Shown: positions 49,871 to 58,886 of the stretch, piece after piece | How positions within the stretch are numbered: the first letter of the stretch is position 1 | Layout: each line of letters opens with the position of its first letter | Assembly: GCA_964543475.1 (NCBI GenBank) | Contig: CAZIYJ010000001.1 | Coordinates: forward strand, 124,001-188,000 | Reading direction: 5' to 3' | Origin: JAYSYM01 sp964543475 | GTDB taxonomy: Bacteria > Bdellovibrionota > Bdellovibrionia > Bdellovibrionales > JAMPXM01 | DNA: 64,000 nt | Notes under the pieces: model-generated | Database searches by the model: none | Told to the model about the DNA's origin: nothing | Seen by the model: the letters and a program-made list of their open reading frames with translations, nothing else | Translations under genes and position numbers: made by a program

Positions 49871-51571
49871 ATGCCGATGGAATCTTCAGTCGCAAGGCTG
49901 ATTAATATTATTGTTTGTGCCTCGCTTTTGCTTGCGCCGGCAGGTGCCGCGCATTCATCGCTGGTAACTGAAAATGTCACTCCTTTCAATGCCGATCCCG
50001 TGATTGAAAAAGCATTTGCTTCACTGACTTTGAAACAAAAAGTTGGCCAGCTTTTTATTTTCGGATTTATGGGAACAGATCTTTCCCGCGGACTCGGCGA
50101 TTCGATTCGGCAACATCAGCCTGGCGGAGTAATAATCTTCGGGCGAAATATTAAAACTGCTCGACAGTTAGCAAACTTAAATCACTCAGCTCAAGCGCTC
50201 GCAATTAAAACGACTAAAGTTCCAATGTTCATCGCTGTTGATCAAGAGGGCGGGTCGGTCATTCGTGTAAAGACTCTCTCTCCTCTGCCAAGTGCGCTTG
50301 CGCTCGGCGGAACAAAGCGCGCCGATTTAGCTTATAGCGCCGGAGCCAGCACCGGAAAGCTTCTTCGCACGCTAGGTTTCACTATGAACTTAGCTCCTGT
50401 TGTTGATGTTTCTGATCCGAATCAAGATAACTTCATTGGCACTCGAACATTCGGAAAAGATCCAAAGCTTGTTGCGACGATGGGATCTAGCTTTGCTGAC
50501 GGTCTCAAAAAGTTTGGTATCGTTCCTACCGCAAAACATTTTCCTGGGCACGGCGGAGTTGCTGAAGATAGCCATCAGATGACTCCCGAAAAAGAAGTTT
50601 CTTTGCAAGAGCTACTCGAGCTCGATCTTCTTCCGTTTGCTCAAATCGCTCGCGAGAAAACTCCGTGGGCCGTCATGCTTGCGCATATCTCTTTTCCGAA
50701 ACTTGATCCAACGGGCACGCCCGCAACTTTCTCTAAACCAATCGTTACTGATATTCTACGCAAACGCCTTGGCTACGATGGTGTCGTGATGACTGACGAC
50801 ATCGAGATGGGCGGAGCTACAACAATTAAAAGTGTTGGTGAGCGTGCTGTTCGCGCAGTTGAAGCTGGCGCAGATTTAATTATGCTTGCCTGGAGCAAGA
50901 AAGCGCAGGCCGAAGCAGTTGAGGGTGTGTATAAAGCTGTTAAGAGCGGAAGAGTTTCAGAGGCACGAATTGACGAGAGCGTAAGACGACTTCTCTCTGC
51001 TAAGCGAAGCTGGCTCGGTCAGCCTCAGATGAAGAATCCGACAAACGCAGTTCTGCTTGCAACGCTTCGAAGCCCAGAGCTAAAGAGAGTAGCTGAGTCC
51101 ACAATTCAACAGCGACTCGACGATGCCGGTCGCGAACTTGATCGTGACTTTGCGCTCGATGCGCAAGAGAAAACTATCTACATCTTCTCTGCGAGCGGAT
51201 CATTCTTTAAGTCTTTCAAATCTGCCGTTCCTAAAGCGAAGCTCAAGTACATTCATCTCAATGCAAAAACGGTCGATCTCACTGCATTACTTCGAAAAAA
51301 TTCAGAAGCCCTCGGCGTTTTCTATCTCTCAGGCCCACGATCAGCCGAGTTCGCCAATCAACTTCAGACTGATGTTGCTGAACGAGTTATTATTGTAAAC
51401 ACTGAAACCGATGGTTTGCTTGAGAATCCAGATTCTTTCCGTCAGATTGTCGATGTCCATTTCAGACACCCGGATTTGGGAAAACTAACTGCGAAGCACT
51501 TTTTTATTCCTAGGCCCGAAACTGAAATATCAGAGACTGCGATGCGCTTGCCTTCGTTTACTGAAAAGTAG
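49871..51571 (+). CDS. Glycoside hydrolase family 3 (NagZ-like) exported beta-hexosaminidase
   Basis: A 566-residue GH3 enzyme. A signal peptide (LINIIVCASLLLAPAGAAHS) sends it to the periplasm, unlike cytoplasmic NagZ. Motifs are VDQEGGSVIRV, KHFPGHGGVAEDSH (NagZ acid/base His loop) and nucleophile Asp in VVMTDDIEMGGA. Residues about 395-566 form an extra C-terminal domain as in two-domain NagZ of Gram-positives. It probably removes N-acetylglucosamine from wall fragments, of its own or prey cells. It overlaps the convergent membrane-protein gene by 42 bp. Confidence 0.92.
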   Translation: MPMESSVARLINIIVCASLLLAPAGAAHSSLVTENVTPFNADPVIEKAFASLTLKQKVGQLFIFGFMGTDLSRGLGDSIRQHQPGGVIIFGRNIKTARQLANLNHSAQALAIKTTKVPMFIAVDQEGGSVIRVKTLSPLPSALALGGTKRADLAYSAGASTGKLLRTLGFTMNLAPVVDVSDPNQDNFIGTRTFGKDPKLVATMGSSFADGLKKFGIVPTAKHFPGHGGVAEDSHQMTPEKEVSLQELLELDLLPFAQIAREKTPWAVMLAHISFPKLDPTGTPATFSKPIVTDILRKRLGYDGVVMTDDIEMGGATTIKSVGERAVRAVEAGADLIMLAWSKKAQAEAVEGVYKAVKSGRVSEARIDESVRRLLSAKRSWLGQPQMKNPTNAVLLATLRSPELKRVAESTIQQRLDDAGRELDRDFALDAQEKTIYIFSASGSFFKSFKSAVPKAKLKYIHLNAKTVDLTALLRKNSEALGVFYLSGPRSAEFANQLQTDVAERVIIVNTETDGLLENPDSFRQIVDVHFRHPDLGKLTAKHFFIPRPETEISETAMRLPSFTEK

Positions 51572-52006
51572 CCAAAGCCACCAGACGAAAACCATCCCGC
51601 CTGTCGACCACTTGCTCGCTGTTAAAAAGCCAAGCCAATTAAGATCTTGTGGAATCACTCCCGTGAGTAGAATCAGCAAAATAGAAAGTGTCTCGAAAAG
51701 ATCAAGAAGCGAAGGTGTAAGCGCGAGTTTTCGAAACTTCGGAGTCGCATCAAGTTTTGTAAACTCATGCCAGATCAAAGAGCTGTAGAAGTGAATGAAT
51801 ATTAGGTCAAGGATGCCTGTGCGAATGTATGACCGAGCTTGCTCAGGACTCAGCAACGAAAAATAGAGTTCAGCAAACTCGCCGGAATAATAGAATCGCG
51901 CATCTAAGATGTCATTGTGACCAAACGAAACCATTGCAAGTGCAATAAGAACTACGCCCAATAACAGCTTCGCTGCTTGGCGGTCGTAAACTATTCTACG
52001 CGCCAC
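51530..52006 (-). CDS. Four-helix membrane protein of unknown function
   Basis: A 158-residue integral membrane protein with four predicted helices (about 11-29, 62-80, 98-118 and 130-148). It begins with GTG at 52006 and overlaps the end of the preceding gene by 16 nt, so it ends the ATP synthase operon. Its 3' end overlaps the GH3 gene by 42 bp on the other strand. No family is recognised. Its position after atpC could point to a membrane-energy role, but that is inference. Confidence 0.7.
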   Translation of the reverse strand: MARRIVYDRQAAKLLLGVVLIALAMVSFGHNDILDARFYYSGEFAELYFSLLSPEQARSYIRTGILDLIFIHFYSSLIWHEFTKLDATPKFRKLALTPSLLDLFETLSILLILLTGVIPQDLNWLGFLTASKWSTGGMVFVWWLWLLFSKRRQAHRSL

Positions 52007-52551
52007 AATCGTCCGTCTCCGAAGACTGGCAATTTTATCCGTGCGCTCTCAAGAATTCCGTTTTTAATTTCTACTTCAATAATTTGCGGCTTCGTCGCCT
52101 TTGAAATTGGAACTGTAAGTGAAAATGTTTCGAGCTCTGAATTAGCGCCCGAAGTTTTCGTCCCGCCCACAGAGTACGTTTTACTTCCGATGATGCAGGC
52201 TAGATTAAATTGCTCACCTAGTGTTGCCTCATCGCTAAAGCAAAACGAGTATGGGATCGCCGCCGCAAAAACATACATTGCATCAGTTGGAACATTTGGC
52301 TTTGCGCCCATGTTGCGCCAAAGACCTTTACCATTTTCAAATTTATAGTCGGCAACCAGCACTTGCTCTTTTGGTTTCGCCAAAGGCAGTCGTGTAACGA
52401 CAACCATTTCAACTCTTCGCGTTTGCCATTTATCAGGGGCAGAAACGACAACGCTCACATCACCTGATGCGAGCGCAGCTTTAAATTTATATTTTACCTT
52501 CGAAGGTCCTTTATTAAGGTCGATGTCGGTAGGCAACCATAGTTCAGTCAT
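51991..52551 (-). CDS. Hypothetical protein encoded directly after atpC
   Basis: A 186-residue soluble protein with a predicted beta-sandwich character (VKYKFKAALASGDVSVVVSA, FSLTVPISKATKPQIIEVEI). No family is recognised, and there is no signal peptide or membrane helix. Its ATG is 1 nt beyond the atpC stop, and it overlaps the following membrane-protein gene, so it is translated as part of the ATP synthase operon. Confidence 0.72.
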   Translation of the reverse strand: MTELWLPTDIDLNKGPSKVKYKFKAALASGDVSVVVSAPDKWQTRRVEMVVVTRLPLAKPKEQVLVADYKFENGKGLWRNMGAKPNVPTDAMYVFAAAIPYSFCFSDEATLGEQFNLACIIGSKTYSVGGTKTSGANSELETFSLTVPISKATKPQIIEVEIKNGILESARIKLPVFGDGRLWRVE

Positions 52552-52552
52552 C

Positions 52553-52978
52553 TTAATGAGACGTCGTGTTTCCCGAAATCGAAATCAGCTCTTTGCGTGC
52601 TTCCGCTACTGCAAGCTTGTGTTGGAACTTCACAATTGATTCTGAATCGATGTCTGAGCTCGATAAACGTGATGACGCTGTTCGAATCTGAGTCTCTAGG
52701 CGCGTCTTATCAATTTCTTCTGCTCGTTCCGCGGTTTCAGCAAGAACGCTTACTCCTAGTGGATTGACCTGGCAGTATCCCCAGCTAATCGCAACCGCAT
52801 TTAACTTCGTTTCACCCTTTAAACGGTATCGTAAAATACCAGGCGTTAGTGTGGTCATGAGGGGCGCGTGCCCAGGAAGAATATTTAATTCGCCACGATC
52901 GGCTGGAACAAAGACCTCTTCGATCTCTGTTCCTGCAACAAGTCGTTTCTCTGGCGTAACTAACGTTAATGTAAACAT
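52553..52978 (-). CDS. atpC: ATP synthase epsilon subunit
   Basis: A 141-residue F1 epsilon subunit: N-terminal beta sandwich (FTLTLVTPEKRLVAGTEIEEV, GELNILPGHAPLMTTLTPG) and C-terminal helical hairpin that can inhibit ATP hydrolysis. It lies 23 nt after atpD. Confidence 0.96.
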   Translation of the reverse strand: MFTLTLVTPEKRLVAGTEIEEVFVPADRGELNILPGHAPLMTTLTPGILRYRLKGETKLNAVAISWGYCQVNPLGVSVLAETAERAEEIDKTRLETQIRTASSRLSSSDIDSESIVKFQHKLAVAEARKELISISGNTTSH

Positions 52979-53001
52979 CGTCGCTCCTTAGTAGCCGCGA
53001 A

Positions 53002-54402
53002 CTAAATTTTCTTTGCCTTCTCGATTACGTCTTCAATCGTTCCAACCATGTAGAACGCTTGCTCCGGAATTTCATCGTGCTTTCCTTCTAGAAGTTCGCG
53101 GAAGCCACGGATTGTGTCCTTAACATCTACGTATTTACCTTTTAGGCCAGTGAACTGCTCAGCAACGAAGAACGGCTGAGACAAGAAGCGCTGAGCTTTA
53201 CGAGCGCGAGAGACAACGAGTTTATCTTCTTCAGATAATTCATCCATACCCAAGATCGCGATGATGTCTTGAAGTTCTTTGTAACGTTGAAGAAGTGCCT
53301 GAACGTCACGAGCACACTTGTAGTGTTCTTCGCCAACAACGTTTGGATCCATCAAGCGAGAAGTAGATGTTAACGGGTGAACCGCCGGGAAAATCGCAAG
53401 TGCTGCGATATCACGATCCAAGTTTGTCGTCGCATCTAAGTGGGCAAATGTAGTTGCCGGAGCTGGATCGGTATAGTCATCCGCAGGAACGTAAACCGCT
53501 TGAACTGATGTGATCGATCCGTTTTTAGTCGAAGTAATTCGCTCTTGAAGGTTACCCATCTCAGAAGCAAGTGTTGGCTGATAACCAACGGCAGATGGAA
53601 TGCGGCCAAGAAGTGCCGACATCTCTGCACCCGCTTGAGTGAATCGGAAGATGTTATCAACGAACAAAAGAACGTCTTGGTTTTGACGATCGCGGAAATA
53701 CTCAGCGATTGTTAGACCCGTCAAAGCAACGCGTGCACGTGCTCCAGGTGGCTCATTCATCTGACCGAACACAAGTGCGGTCTTTGCGATAACGCCTGAT
53801 TCTTTCATCTCAACCCAAAGATCGTTACCTTCACGAGTACGCTCACCTACACCTGCGAACACAGAGTATCCACCGTGCTCAGTCGCGATGTTACGAATCA
53901 ACTCTTGAATCAAAACTGTTTTACCTACGCCGGCACCACCGAAGAGACCGATCTTTCCGCCCTTTGCGTAAGGAGCAAGAAGATCAACGACCTTAATACC
54001 AGTCATCAACATCTCAGCTTTTACAGCTTGGTCTTCGAACTTCGGAGCTTGGCGGTGAATTTCCCATTTTTCTTTTGCGTTCACTGGGCCCGCTTCGTCA
54101 ATCGGCTCACCGATTACGTTTAAGATGCGACCAAGAACTGCGTCGCCTACTGGAGTCGTGATCATGGCGCCTGTGTTTTTCACTGGAGTACCGCGAACCA
54201 AACCTTCAGTAGAATCCATCGCGATCGTGCGGCAGACTTTATCACCTAAGTGCTGAGCTACTTCGAGAGTTAAGTTACCCTCAACGTCGCTGATTGTTTT
54301 GTTTGTAACTTTAAGAGCTGTGTTGATTGCTGGCATGTCGCCTGTAGCAAACTCAACGTCAACAACTGGGCCGAGTACTTGTTTAATTGTTCCCATTTCC
54401 AT
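53002..54402 (-). CDS. atpD: ATP synthase beta subunit
   Basis: The 466-residue catalytic subunit. Walker A GGAGVGKTVLIQE, the catalytic-Glu region GERTREGNDLW and Walker B VLLFVDNIFRFTQ are present. The frame is open upstream into atpG, but AAGGGG 7 nt before ATG 54402 and the conserved start MGTIKQVLGPVVDVEF nearby favour 54402. Confidence 0.98.
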   Translation of the reverse strand: MEMGTIKQVLGPVVDVEFATGDMPAINTALKVTNKTISDVEGNLTLEVAQHLGDKVCRTIAMDSTEGLVRGTPVKNTGAMITTPVGDAVLGRILNVIGEPIDEAGPVNAKEKWEIHRQAPKFEDQAVKAEMLMTGIKVVDLLAPYAKGGKIGLFGGAGVGKTVLIQELIRNIATEHGGYSVFAGVGERTREGNDLWVEMKESGVIAKTALVFGQMNEPPGARARVALTGLTIAEYFRDRQNQDVLLFVDNIFRFTQAGAEMSALLGRIPSAVGYQPTLASEMGNLQERITSTKNGSITSVQAVYVPADDYTDPAPATTFAHLDATTNLDRDIAALAIFPAVHPLTSTSRLMDPNVVGEEHYKCARDVQALLQRYKELQDIIAILGMDELSEEDKLVVSRARKAQRFLSQPFFVAEQFTGLKGKYVDVKDTIRGFRELLEGKHDEIPEQAFYMVGTIEDVIEKAKKI

Positions 54403-54412
54403 GACTAACCCC

Positions 54413-55291
54413 TTAACCTTTAAGCGCTTCAGCGCCGCTTGTAATTTCAATTAATTCAGTTGTGATCGATGACTGGCGTAGCTTGTTGTAGGTAAGCGTC
54501 AGGCCAGAAATCATTTCGCCAGCATTCTTCGTCGCATTCTCCATCGCTGTCATTCGAGCGCCATGCTCAGAGGCTACGCTTTCAGACATGCAACGATAAA
54601 CTTGAACCGCAAAATGCTTCTTCAAAAGCGCATCAATAATTTTCTCTGGAGCCGGCTCAAAAATCATATCAACCGGGAAACCAGTTCCTTCTTTTAATGA
54701 GCCCGCGTTTTGAATATCAACCGGCAACAAACGCTCTGTAATAACCGTTTGCTGAATAGCAGATTTGAATTCGTTGTAAACGATTCGAACTTCGTCGTAC
54801 GCGCCCGTCTCATAAAGTTCAATCAAACGATCTGCAACTTTTGCTGCGTAGTCGTAACGAATGTCTTTTGCGAGATTCAAGATTGTATCAACGCCTTTTA
54901 GTTCTCGGCGCTTGAAATAGTCTGAGGCTTTACGGCCAACAAACAAGAAGTCGACTGCTTCAACTTTTGCGCTGTTTTGACGGTAATAAAGGTAAGCCGT
55001 CTTACTAACGTTCGTATTGAAGGCGCCGCAAAGACCTCGATCGCTCGTGAGAACGACCAACAATACTTTTTGGGGATTAGCATTTGCCTGAAGCAACGGA
55101 TGATCAACTCGCTGAGTAGCCGCAATGTCTGCTATGACAGACAAAATAGTCTTCGCATACGGGCGCAGATTCGTAATGTTATTCTGCGCTCGGCGAAGTT
55201 TTGCGGCCGACGTCATCTTCATCGCACGCGTGATTTGCTGCGTGTTCTTAGTTGAGTCAATCCGTGATCGGATATCCTTTAAACTTGGCAT
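54413..55291 (-). CDS. atpG: ATP synthase gamma subunit
   Basis: A 292-residue central stalk subunit. The N-terminal coiled coil begins MPSLKDIRSRIDSTKNTQQI with the conserved TRAMKMTSAAKLRRAQ, and the C-terminal helix contains YNKLRQSSITTELIEI. It couples rotation to catalysis. Confidence 0.97.
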   Translation of the reverse strand: MPSLKDIRSRIDSTKNTQQITRAMKMTSAAKLRRAQNNITNLRPYAKTILSVIADIAATQRVDHPLLQANANPQKVLLVVLTSDRGLCGAFNTNVSKTAYLYYRQNSAKVEAVDFLFVGRKASDYFKRRELKGVDTILNLAKDIRYDYAAKVADRLIELYETGAYDEVRIVYNEFKSAIQQTVITERLLPVDIQNAGSLKEGTGFPVDMIFEPAPEKIIDALLKKHFAVQVYRCMSESVASEHGARMTAMENATKNAGEMISGLTLTYNKLRQSSITTELIEITSGAEALKG

Positions 55292-55310
55292 CTAGATATG
55301 TTCCTCAGCC

Positions 55311-56837
55311 TTATAGTTTAGTTGATGGTTCAAAGATCGCTTTGAACTCAGTTAGCGCGTCAGTGATTTGCTTTTTGAGCGCATCACTAATCGCTTTTTC
55401 CGTCGCAATTGTAGTTAAAATCGCTGGGTACTTCGTTTTCGCGAACTGAAGCAATTCTTTCTCGTATCGGCGAACATCTGACTCTGGGTACGCATCAACG
55501 TAACCATTTGTCGCAGCGAAAATCGAAAGCGTCTGCTCTTCAACTTTGAACGGAGCGTATTGAGCTTGCTTCATCAACTCAACAAGACGACGGCCGCGAG
55601 CAAGCTGACGCTGAGACGCTGGGTCTAGATCAGATGCGAACGCTGCGAAGGCTTCGAGAGCTCGGAACTGCGCAAGTTCAAGTTTCAATGAGCCGGCAAC
55701 CGACTTCATCGCTTTAATCTGAGCTGAACCACCCACTCGAGATACCGACTTACCGATGTTAACGGCTGGACGCATACCTTTGTAGAAGAGATCTGCTTCT
55801 AAGAAGATCTGTCCGTCAGTGATCGAGATTACGTTTGTTGGAATGTAAGCAGAGATGTCGCCCGCTTGAGTTTCAATGATTGGAAGAGCTGTTAATGAGC
55901 CCGATCCTTTATCTTTTGAAAGTTTCGCTGCGCGCTCAAGTAATCGTGAGTGAATGTAAAATACGTCGCCCGGGAATGCTTCGCGACCTGGAGGACGACG
56001 AAGAAGAAGCGACAACTGACGATACGCCTGTGCTTGTTTTGTAAGATCATCGTAAACGATAAGAGCATGGCGACCAGAATCACGGAAGTATTCAGCCATT
56101 GTGCAACCAGAGTATGGAGCCAAGAACTGGAGTGGAGCCGGATCAGATGCAGAAGCCACGATCACAGTCGTGTATTCCATTGCGCCAGCAGCTTTTAGTT
56201 TTTCAACGATTTGAACAACCGTTGATTTCTTTTGTCCGCAAGCTACGTAGAAACACTGAACGTTCTGACCTTTTTGATTGATGATCGTGTCGATCGCAAT
56301 CGCAGTTTTACCTGTTTGACGGTCACCAATGATCAATTCTCGCTGGCCGCGTCCGATTGGGATCATTGAATCGATCGCTTTGATGCCTGTTTGCATCGGC
56401 TCGTGAACCGAGTGACGGTAAACGATACCCGGAGCCTTTAATTCAACGATACGAGAGTGAGGAGTTTGAATTGGTCCGCGGCCATCAATTGGATTGCCGA
56501 GTGGATCAACTACGCGACCAAGGAGCGCTTCGCCCACTGGAACTTGAACGATCTTCTTCGTTCTCTTTACAGTGTCACCTTCTTTAATGTTTCTATCTTC
56601 ACCGAAGATAACCACACCGACTGAATCGGTTTCGAGGTTGAGAACCATCCCGAAGATTTCGCCCGGGAACTCAACTAGCTCCCCCGCCATTACAGTTTCG
56701 AGGCCGTAGATTTTTGCAACCCCGTCACCCACAGAGAGAACTGTACCTGTCTCGCTGACTTCGATGTTTTTGTTGTAGTTACGAATCTGTTCTTTAAGAA
56801 CCTTGCTAATTTCGTCTGCGCGGATTTGCATATCCAT
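55311..56837 (-). CDS. atpA: ATP synthase alpha subunit
   Basis: A 508-residue regulatory nucleotide-binding subunit with Walker A GDRQTGKTAIAID and the alpha signature RPAVNIGKSVSRVGG (PAVNxGxSxSRVG). It lies 2 nt after atpH. Confidence 0.98.
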   Translation of the reverse strand: MDMQIRADEISKVLKEQIRNYNKNIEVSETGTVLSVGDGVAKIYGLETVMAGELVEFPGEIFGMVLNLETDSVGVVIFGEDRNIKEGDTVKRTKKIVQVPVGEALLGRVVDPLGNPIDGRGPIQTPHSRIVELKAPGIVYRHSVHEPMQTGIKAIDSMIPIGRGQRELIIGDRQTGKTAIAIDTIINQKGQNVQCFYVACGQKKSTVVQIVEKLKAAGAMEYTTVIVASASDPAPLQFLAPYSGCTMAEYFRDSGRHALIVYDDLTKQAQAYRQLSLLLRRPPGREAFPGDVFYIHSRLLERAAKLSKDKGSGSLTALPIIETQAGDISAYIPTNVISITDGQIFLEADLFYKGMRPAVNIGKSVSRVGGSAQIKAMKSVAGSLKLELAQFRALEAFAAFASDLDPASQRQLARGRRLVELMKQAQYAPFKVEEQTLSIFAATNGYVDAYPESDVRRYEKELLQFAKTKYPAILTTIATEKAISDALKKQITDALTEFKAIFEPSTKL

Positions 56838-56839
56838 GG

Positions 56840-57388
56840 TTAAACAGTTCTCCTCTTTAATTCTTCATTTAATTTTCTTAAGTGAGCGTCGATTGAATCA
56901 TCGAACGTGTAGCTGCCTACCTGCGCGACTAGTCCACCGATAACTGACGTGTCTACTTTATAAGTCATGATTACTTTTTTATTGATCGCTTTTTCGACGA
57001 TCGCTTCGATCTGCTGACGATCGCCAGCCGCTAGAGCTGTTGCTGAACGAACTGTTCCGCGAGAAACGCCATTAGCTTTGTCCAAAAGATTTTGGAAGCC
57101 CATGAACACTTGCTCGAATAGCGGGAGACGCTCTTTTTGCGCTAACAAAATTAAAAGTTGGTGAGCCTCTTTGCTCAAACCTGCTCCGGCAACTGCCTTT
57201 TCAAGAACGGCGGTCTTGGCATCTGCGCTGATAAGCGGAGAAGCAAGGTAGCTTTTAATATCGCTGTCTTTTTCGATTAATTCTGAAAGCGCGCGAAGAT
57301 CAGTGAAAACCTTTTCCTGGCTCTTTGATTCGCTCGCTAAATCAAAAGCTGCTTTTGAATAACGAAGGGCTAATTCTGAAACTCTCAT
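56840..57388 (-). CDS. atpH: ATP synthase delta subunit
   Basis: A 182-residue peripheral stalk subunit of F1, with the conserved N-terminal YSKAAFDLA region and C-terminal VIGGLVAQVGSYTFDDSIDA. Its start overlaps the end of atpF by 1 nt. Confidence 0.95.
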   Translation of the reverse strand: MRVSELALRYSKAAFDLASESKSQEKVFTDLRALSELIEKDSDIKSYLASPLISADAKTAVLEKAVAGAGLSKEAHQLLILLAQKERLPLFEQVFMGFQNLLDKANGVSRGTVRSATALAAGDRQQIEAIVEKAINKKVIMTYKVDTSVIGGLVAQVGSYTFDDSIDAHLRKLNEELKRRTV

Positions 57389-57954
57389 TAGCGCACCACC
57401 TGAATTTTTTCGACGAACTCAGACTGAAGTCGCTTCTGGTCAGCTTCGCTCGTCGTCTCAGATAAAACTTTTTTGGCAGCCAACAAAGACTGAGAAAGAA
57501 GTTCTTCTCGGAGCTCGTGTTTCGCTCGCTCGATTTCGCTTTGAGTTGTCTTTTGAGCCTCTGTACGGAGGTTCTGAGATAGGTCCGCAGCGTCTTGCAT
57601 AATCTTTTTTCGAAGTGATTCTGCTTCCGCGCGAGCTGTCTGCAAACTTTCTGCAGCAGTTGCCTCAAGTTTGTTGAGGCGATCTTGAATTTCTTTTTTG
57701 CGAGCTTCAGCATCTTTTTTTGCAGCCTGAGCTTTAGTGAGCGCCGAATGAAAGTCTGCGTGGCGAGATGTAAATGTATTCGCAACTGTTTTTCTTAAAA
57801 GAACAAAGAGAAGAGCAAAGAAAAGAATGAAGTTTAATGCTTGATGAAATACTACTTTTGGAATTCCTTCTTCGGCCCCATGTCCACCGCCACCAGCAGC
57901 TAGCAGCAAACTAGAAGAGAGAAGAATAAAAAGAACTACGATCAATTTCATCAT
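57388..57954 (-). CDS. atpF: ATP synthase b subunit with N-terminal signal-like helix
   Basis: A 188-residue b subunit: an extra N-terminal hydrophobic stretch (MMKLIVVLFILLSSSLLLAA) that may be a cleaved signal, a Gly/His linker, the usual membrane helix (ALNFILFFALLFVLL) and a long Ala/Lys/Glu coiled coil. The extra helix is unlike E. coli b. It overlaps b' by 4 nt. Confidence 0.93.
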   Translation of the reverse strand: MMKLIVVLFILLSSSLLLAAGGGGHGAEEGIPKVVFHQALNFILFFALLFVLLRKTVANTFTSRHADFHSALTKAQAAKKDAEARKKEIQDRLNKLEATAAESLQTARAEAESLRKKIMQDAADLSQNLRTEAQKTTQSEIERAKHELREELLSQSLLAAKKVLSETTSEADQKRLQSEFVEKIQVVR

Positions 57955-58409
57955 ACTGACAATTCCTTCCCGCTCAGGCGAGATGCGATCGCGCGACTGA
58001 CTGCCGGAATTTCTGCGCTCAAAGCTTTACGTGCAGCTTGAACTTCGGTCGAAATTGTTTGGCGAGCAGAGTCGAGTGCCGCAGCCGATTCGGCGCGGGC
58101 TGCTTCGACTTGTTTTTCATACTGCTTCAAGGCTTCTGAGCGATGAGCTTCGTAAACGCTTCGAATTTCTGAATTGAGATGTTTTGCACGTTGCTCGTAA
58201 GTCATTTGAAGCTGTTGAGCTTCTTCGACTGTGCGAACTGCTGATTCTTCTCCACCAACTGTGCGGCGTTCACGTTCGCGATACGCTTTTAAGTAGGGTT
58301 TAAAGACCAAATTAGAGAGGGCAAGATAAGACACTAGGAAACTTGCTAGCTGAAGCCAGACAGTTGAGTTGATGCCCAGTGCTGATAAGAGCGATGTAAT
58401 GATGTCCAT
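57951..58409 (-). CDS. atpF': ATP synthase b' subunit
   Basis: A 152-residue second b-type subunit: N-terminal membrane helix (WLQLASFLVSYLALSNLVF) then a coiled coil. Divergent b and b' pairs form heterodimeric peripheral stalks. It is the first gene of the operon b'-b-delta-alpha-gamma-beta-epsilon; atpB (a) and atpE (c) are not here. The ribosome site before ATG 58409 is poor. Confidence 0.92.
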   Translation of the reverse strand: MDIITSLLSALGINSTVWLQLASFLVSYLALSNLVFKPYLKAYRERERRTVGGEESAVRTVEEAQQLQMTYEQRAKHLNSEIRSVYEAHRSEALKQYEKQVEAARAESAAALDSARQTISTEVQAARKALSAEIPAVSRAIASRLSGKELSV

Positions 58410-58422
58410 TTAGGAAATCCCG

Positions 58423-58460
58423 TTTGTTTTTGGTAGTTTGAGTAACACTCTAAAAACAAA
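58423..58460. promoter_or_regulatory. Nested dyad upstream of the ATP synthase operon
   Basis: Outer arms TTTGTTTTT (58423-58431) and AAAAACAAA (58452-58460) flank an inner GAGT/ACTC hairpin (58440-58450). On the minus strand it lies between the bactofilin stop and atpF', 14 nt before the start, so it may be an attenuator, operator or mRNA-processing hairpin. Confidence 0.4.
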
Positions 58461-58499
58461 GGGGTCAAGTGAGTTCGGGACCAGAAATGATTCTTCGAA

Positions 58500-58886
58500 C
58501 TATGTCTTCGGCATGTAAGAAGCGCCCTCGAAAACCACTCCTTCATCGATTCTTAAACTCGGTGAAGTCACGGTGCCCCGAAACACAGCGGGAGGGTGCA
58601 TGATAATTCGTCTTCTTGCGAAAACATTGCCTGTTACGTGGCCACTGATGACCACAACATCGGCCTCAATTTGCGCTTCTACTCGGGCCTCAGGGTTAAT
58701 CACAAGGGTGTCATGAGTGAATATCTCGCCCTTGAAGTTGCCGCCGATTCTGACCGTTCCTTCGAACGTTAAACGACCTTCAAAACTTGCGCCCTGATCA
58801 AGAAGCGCCGTGAGCTGACCCTGCGGGATCGTTGGTGTTTCTGGCTTTGGAATTAATTTACTTAGCTGGTTGTCTATCGTCGCCAT
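58500..58886 (-). CDS. Bactofilin (polymer-forming cytoskeletal protein)
   Basis: A 128-residue bactofilin: a short disordered N-terminus and the right-handed beta-helix core (GASFEGRLTFEGTVRIGGNFKGEI ... ADVVVISGHVTGNVFARRRIIM in pieces). These polymerise without nucleotide into scaffolds for polarity and chromosome or wall organisation. It overlaps parB by 13 nt. In Myxococcus, bactofilins position ParABS components, so a role in segregation or cell shape is likely. Confidence 0.95.
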   Translation of the reverse strand: MATIDNQLSKLIPKPETPTIPQGQLTALLDQGASFEGRLTFEGTVRIGGNFKGEIFTHDTLVINPEARVEAQIEADVVVISGHVTGNVFARRRIIMHPPAVFRGTVTSPSLRIDEGVVFEGASYMPKT

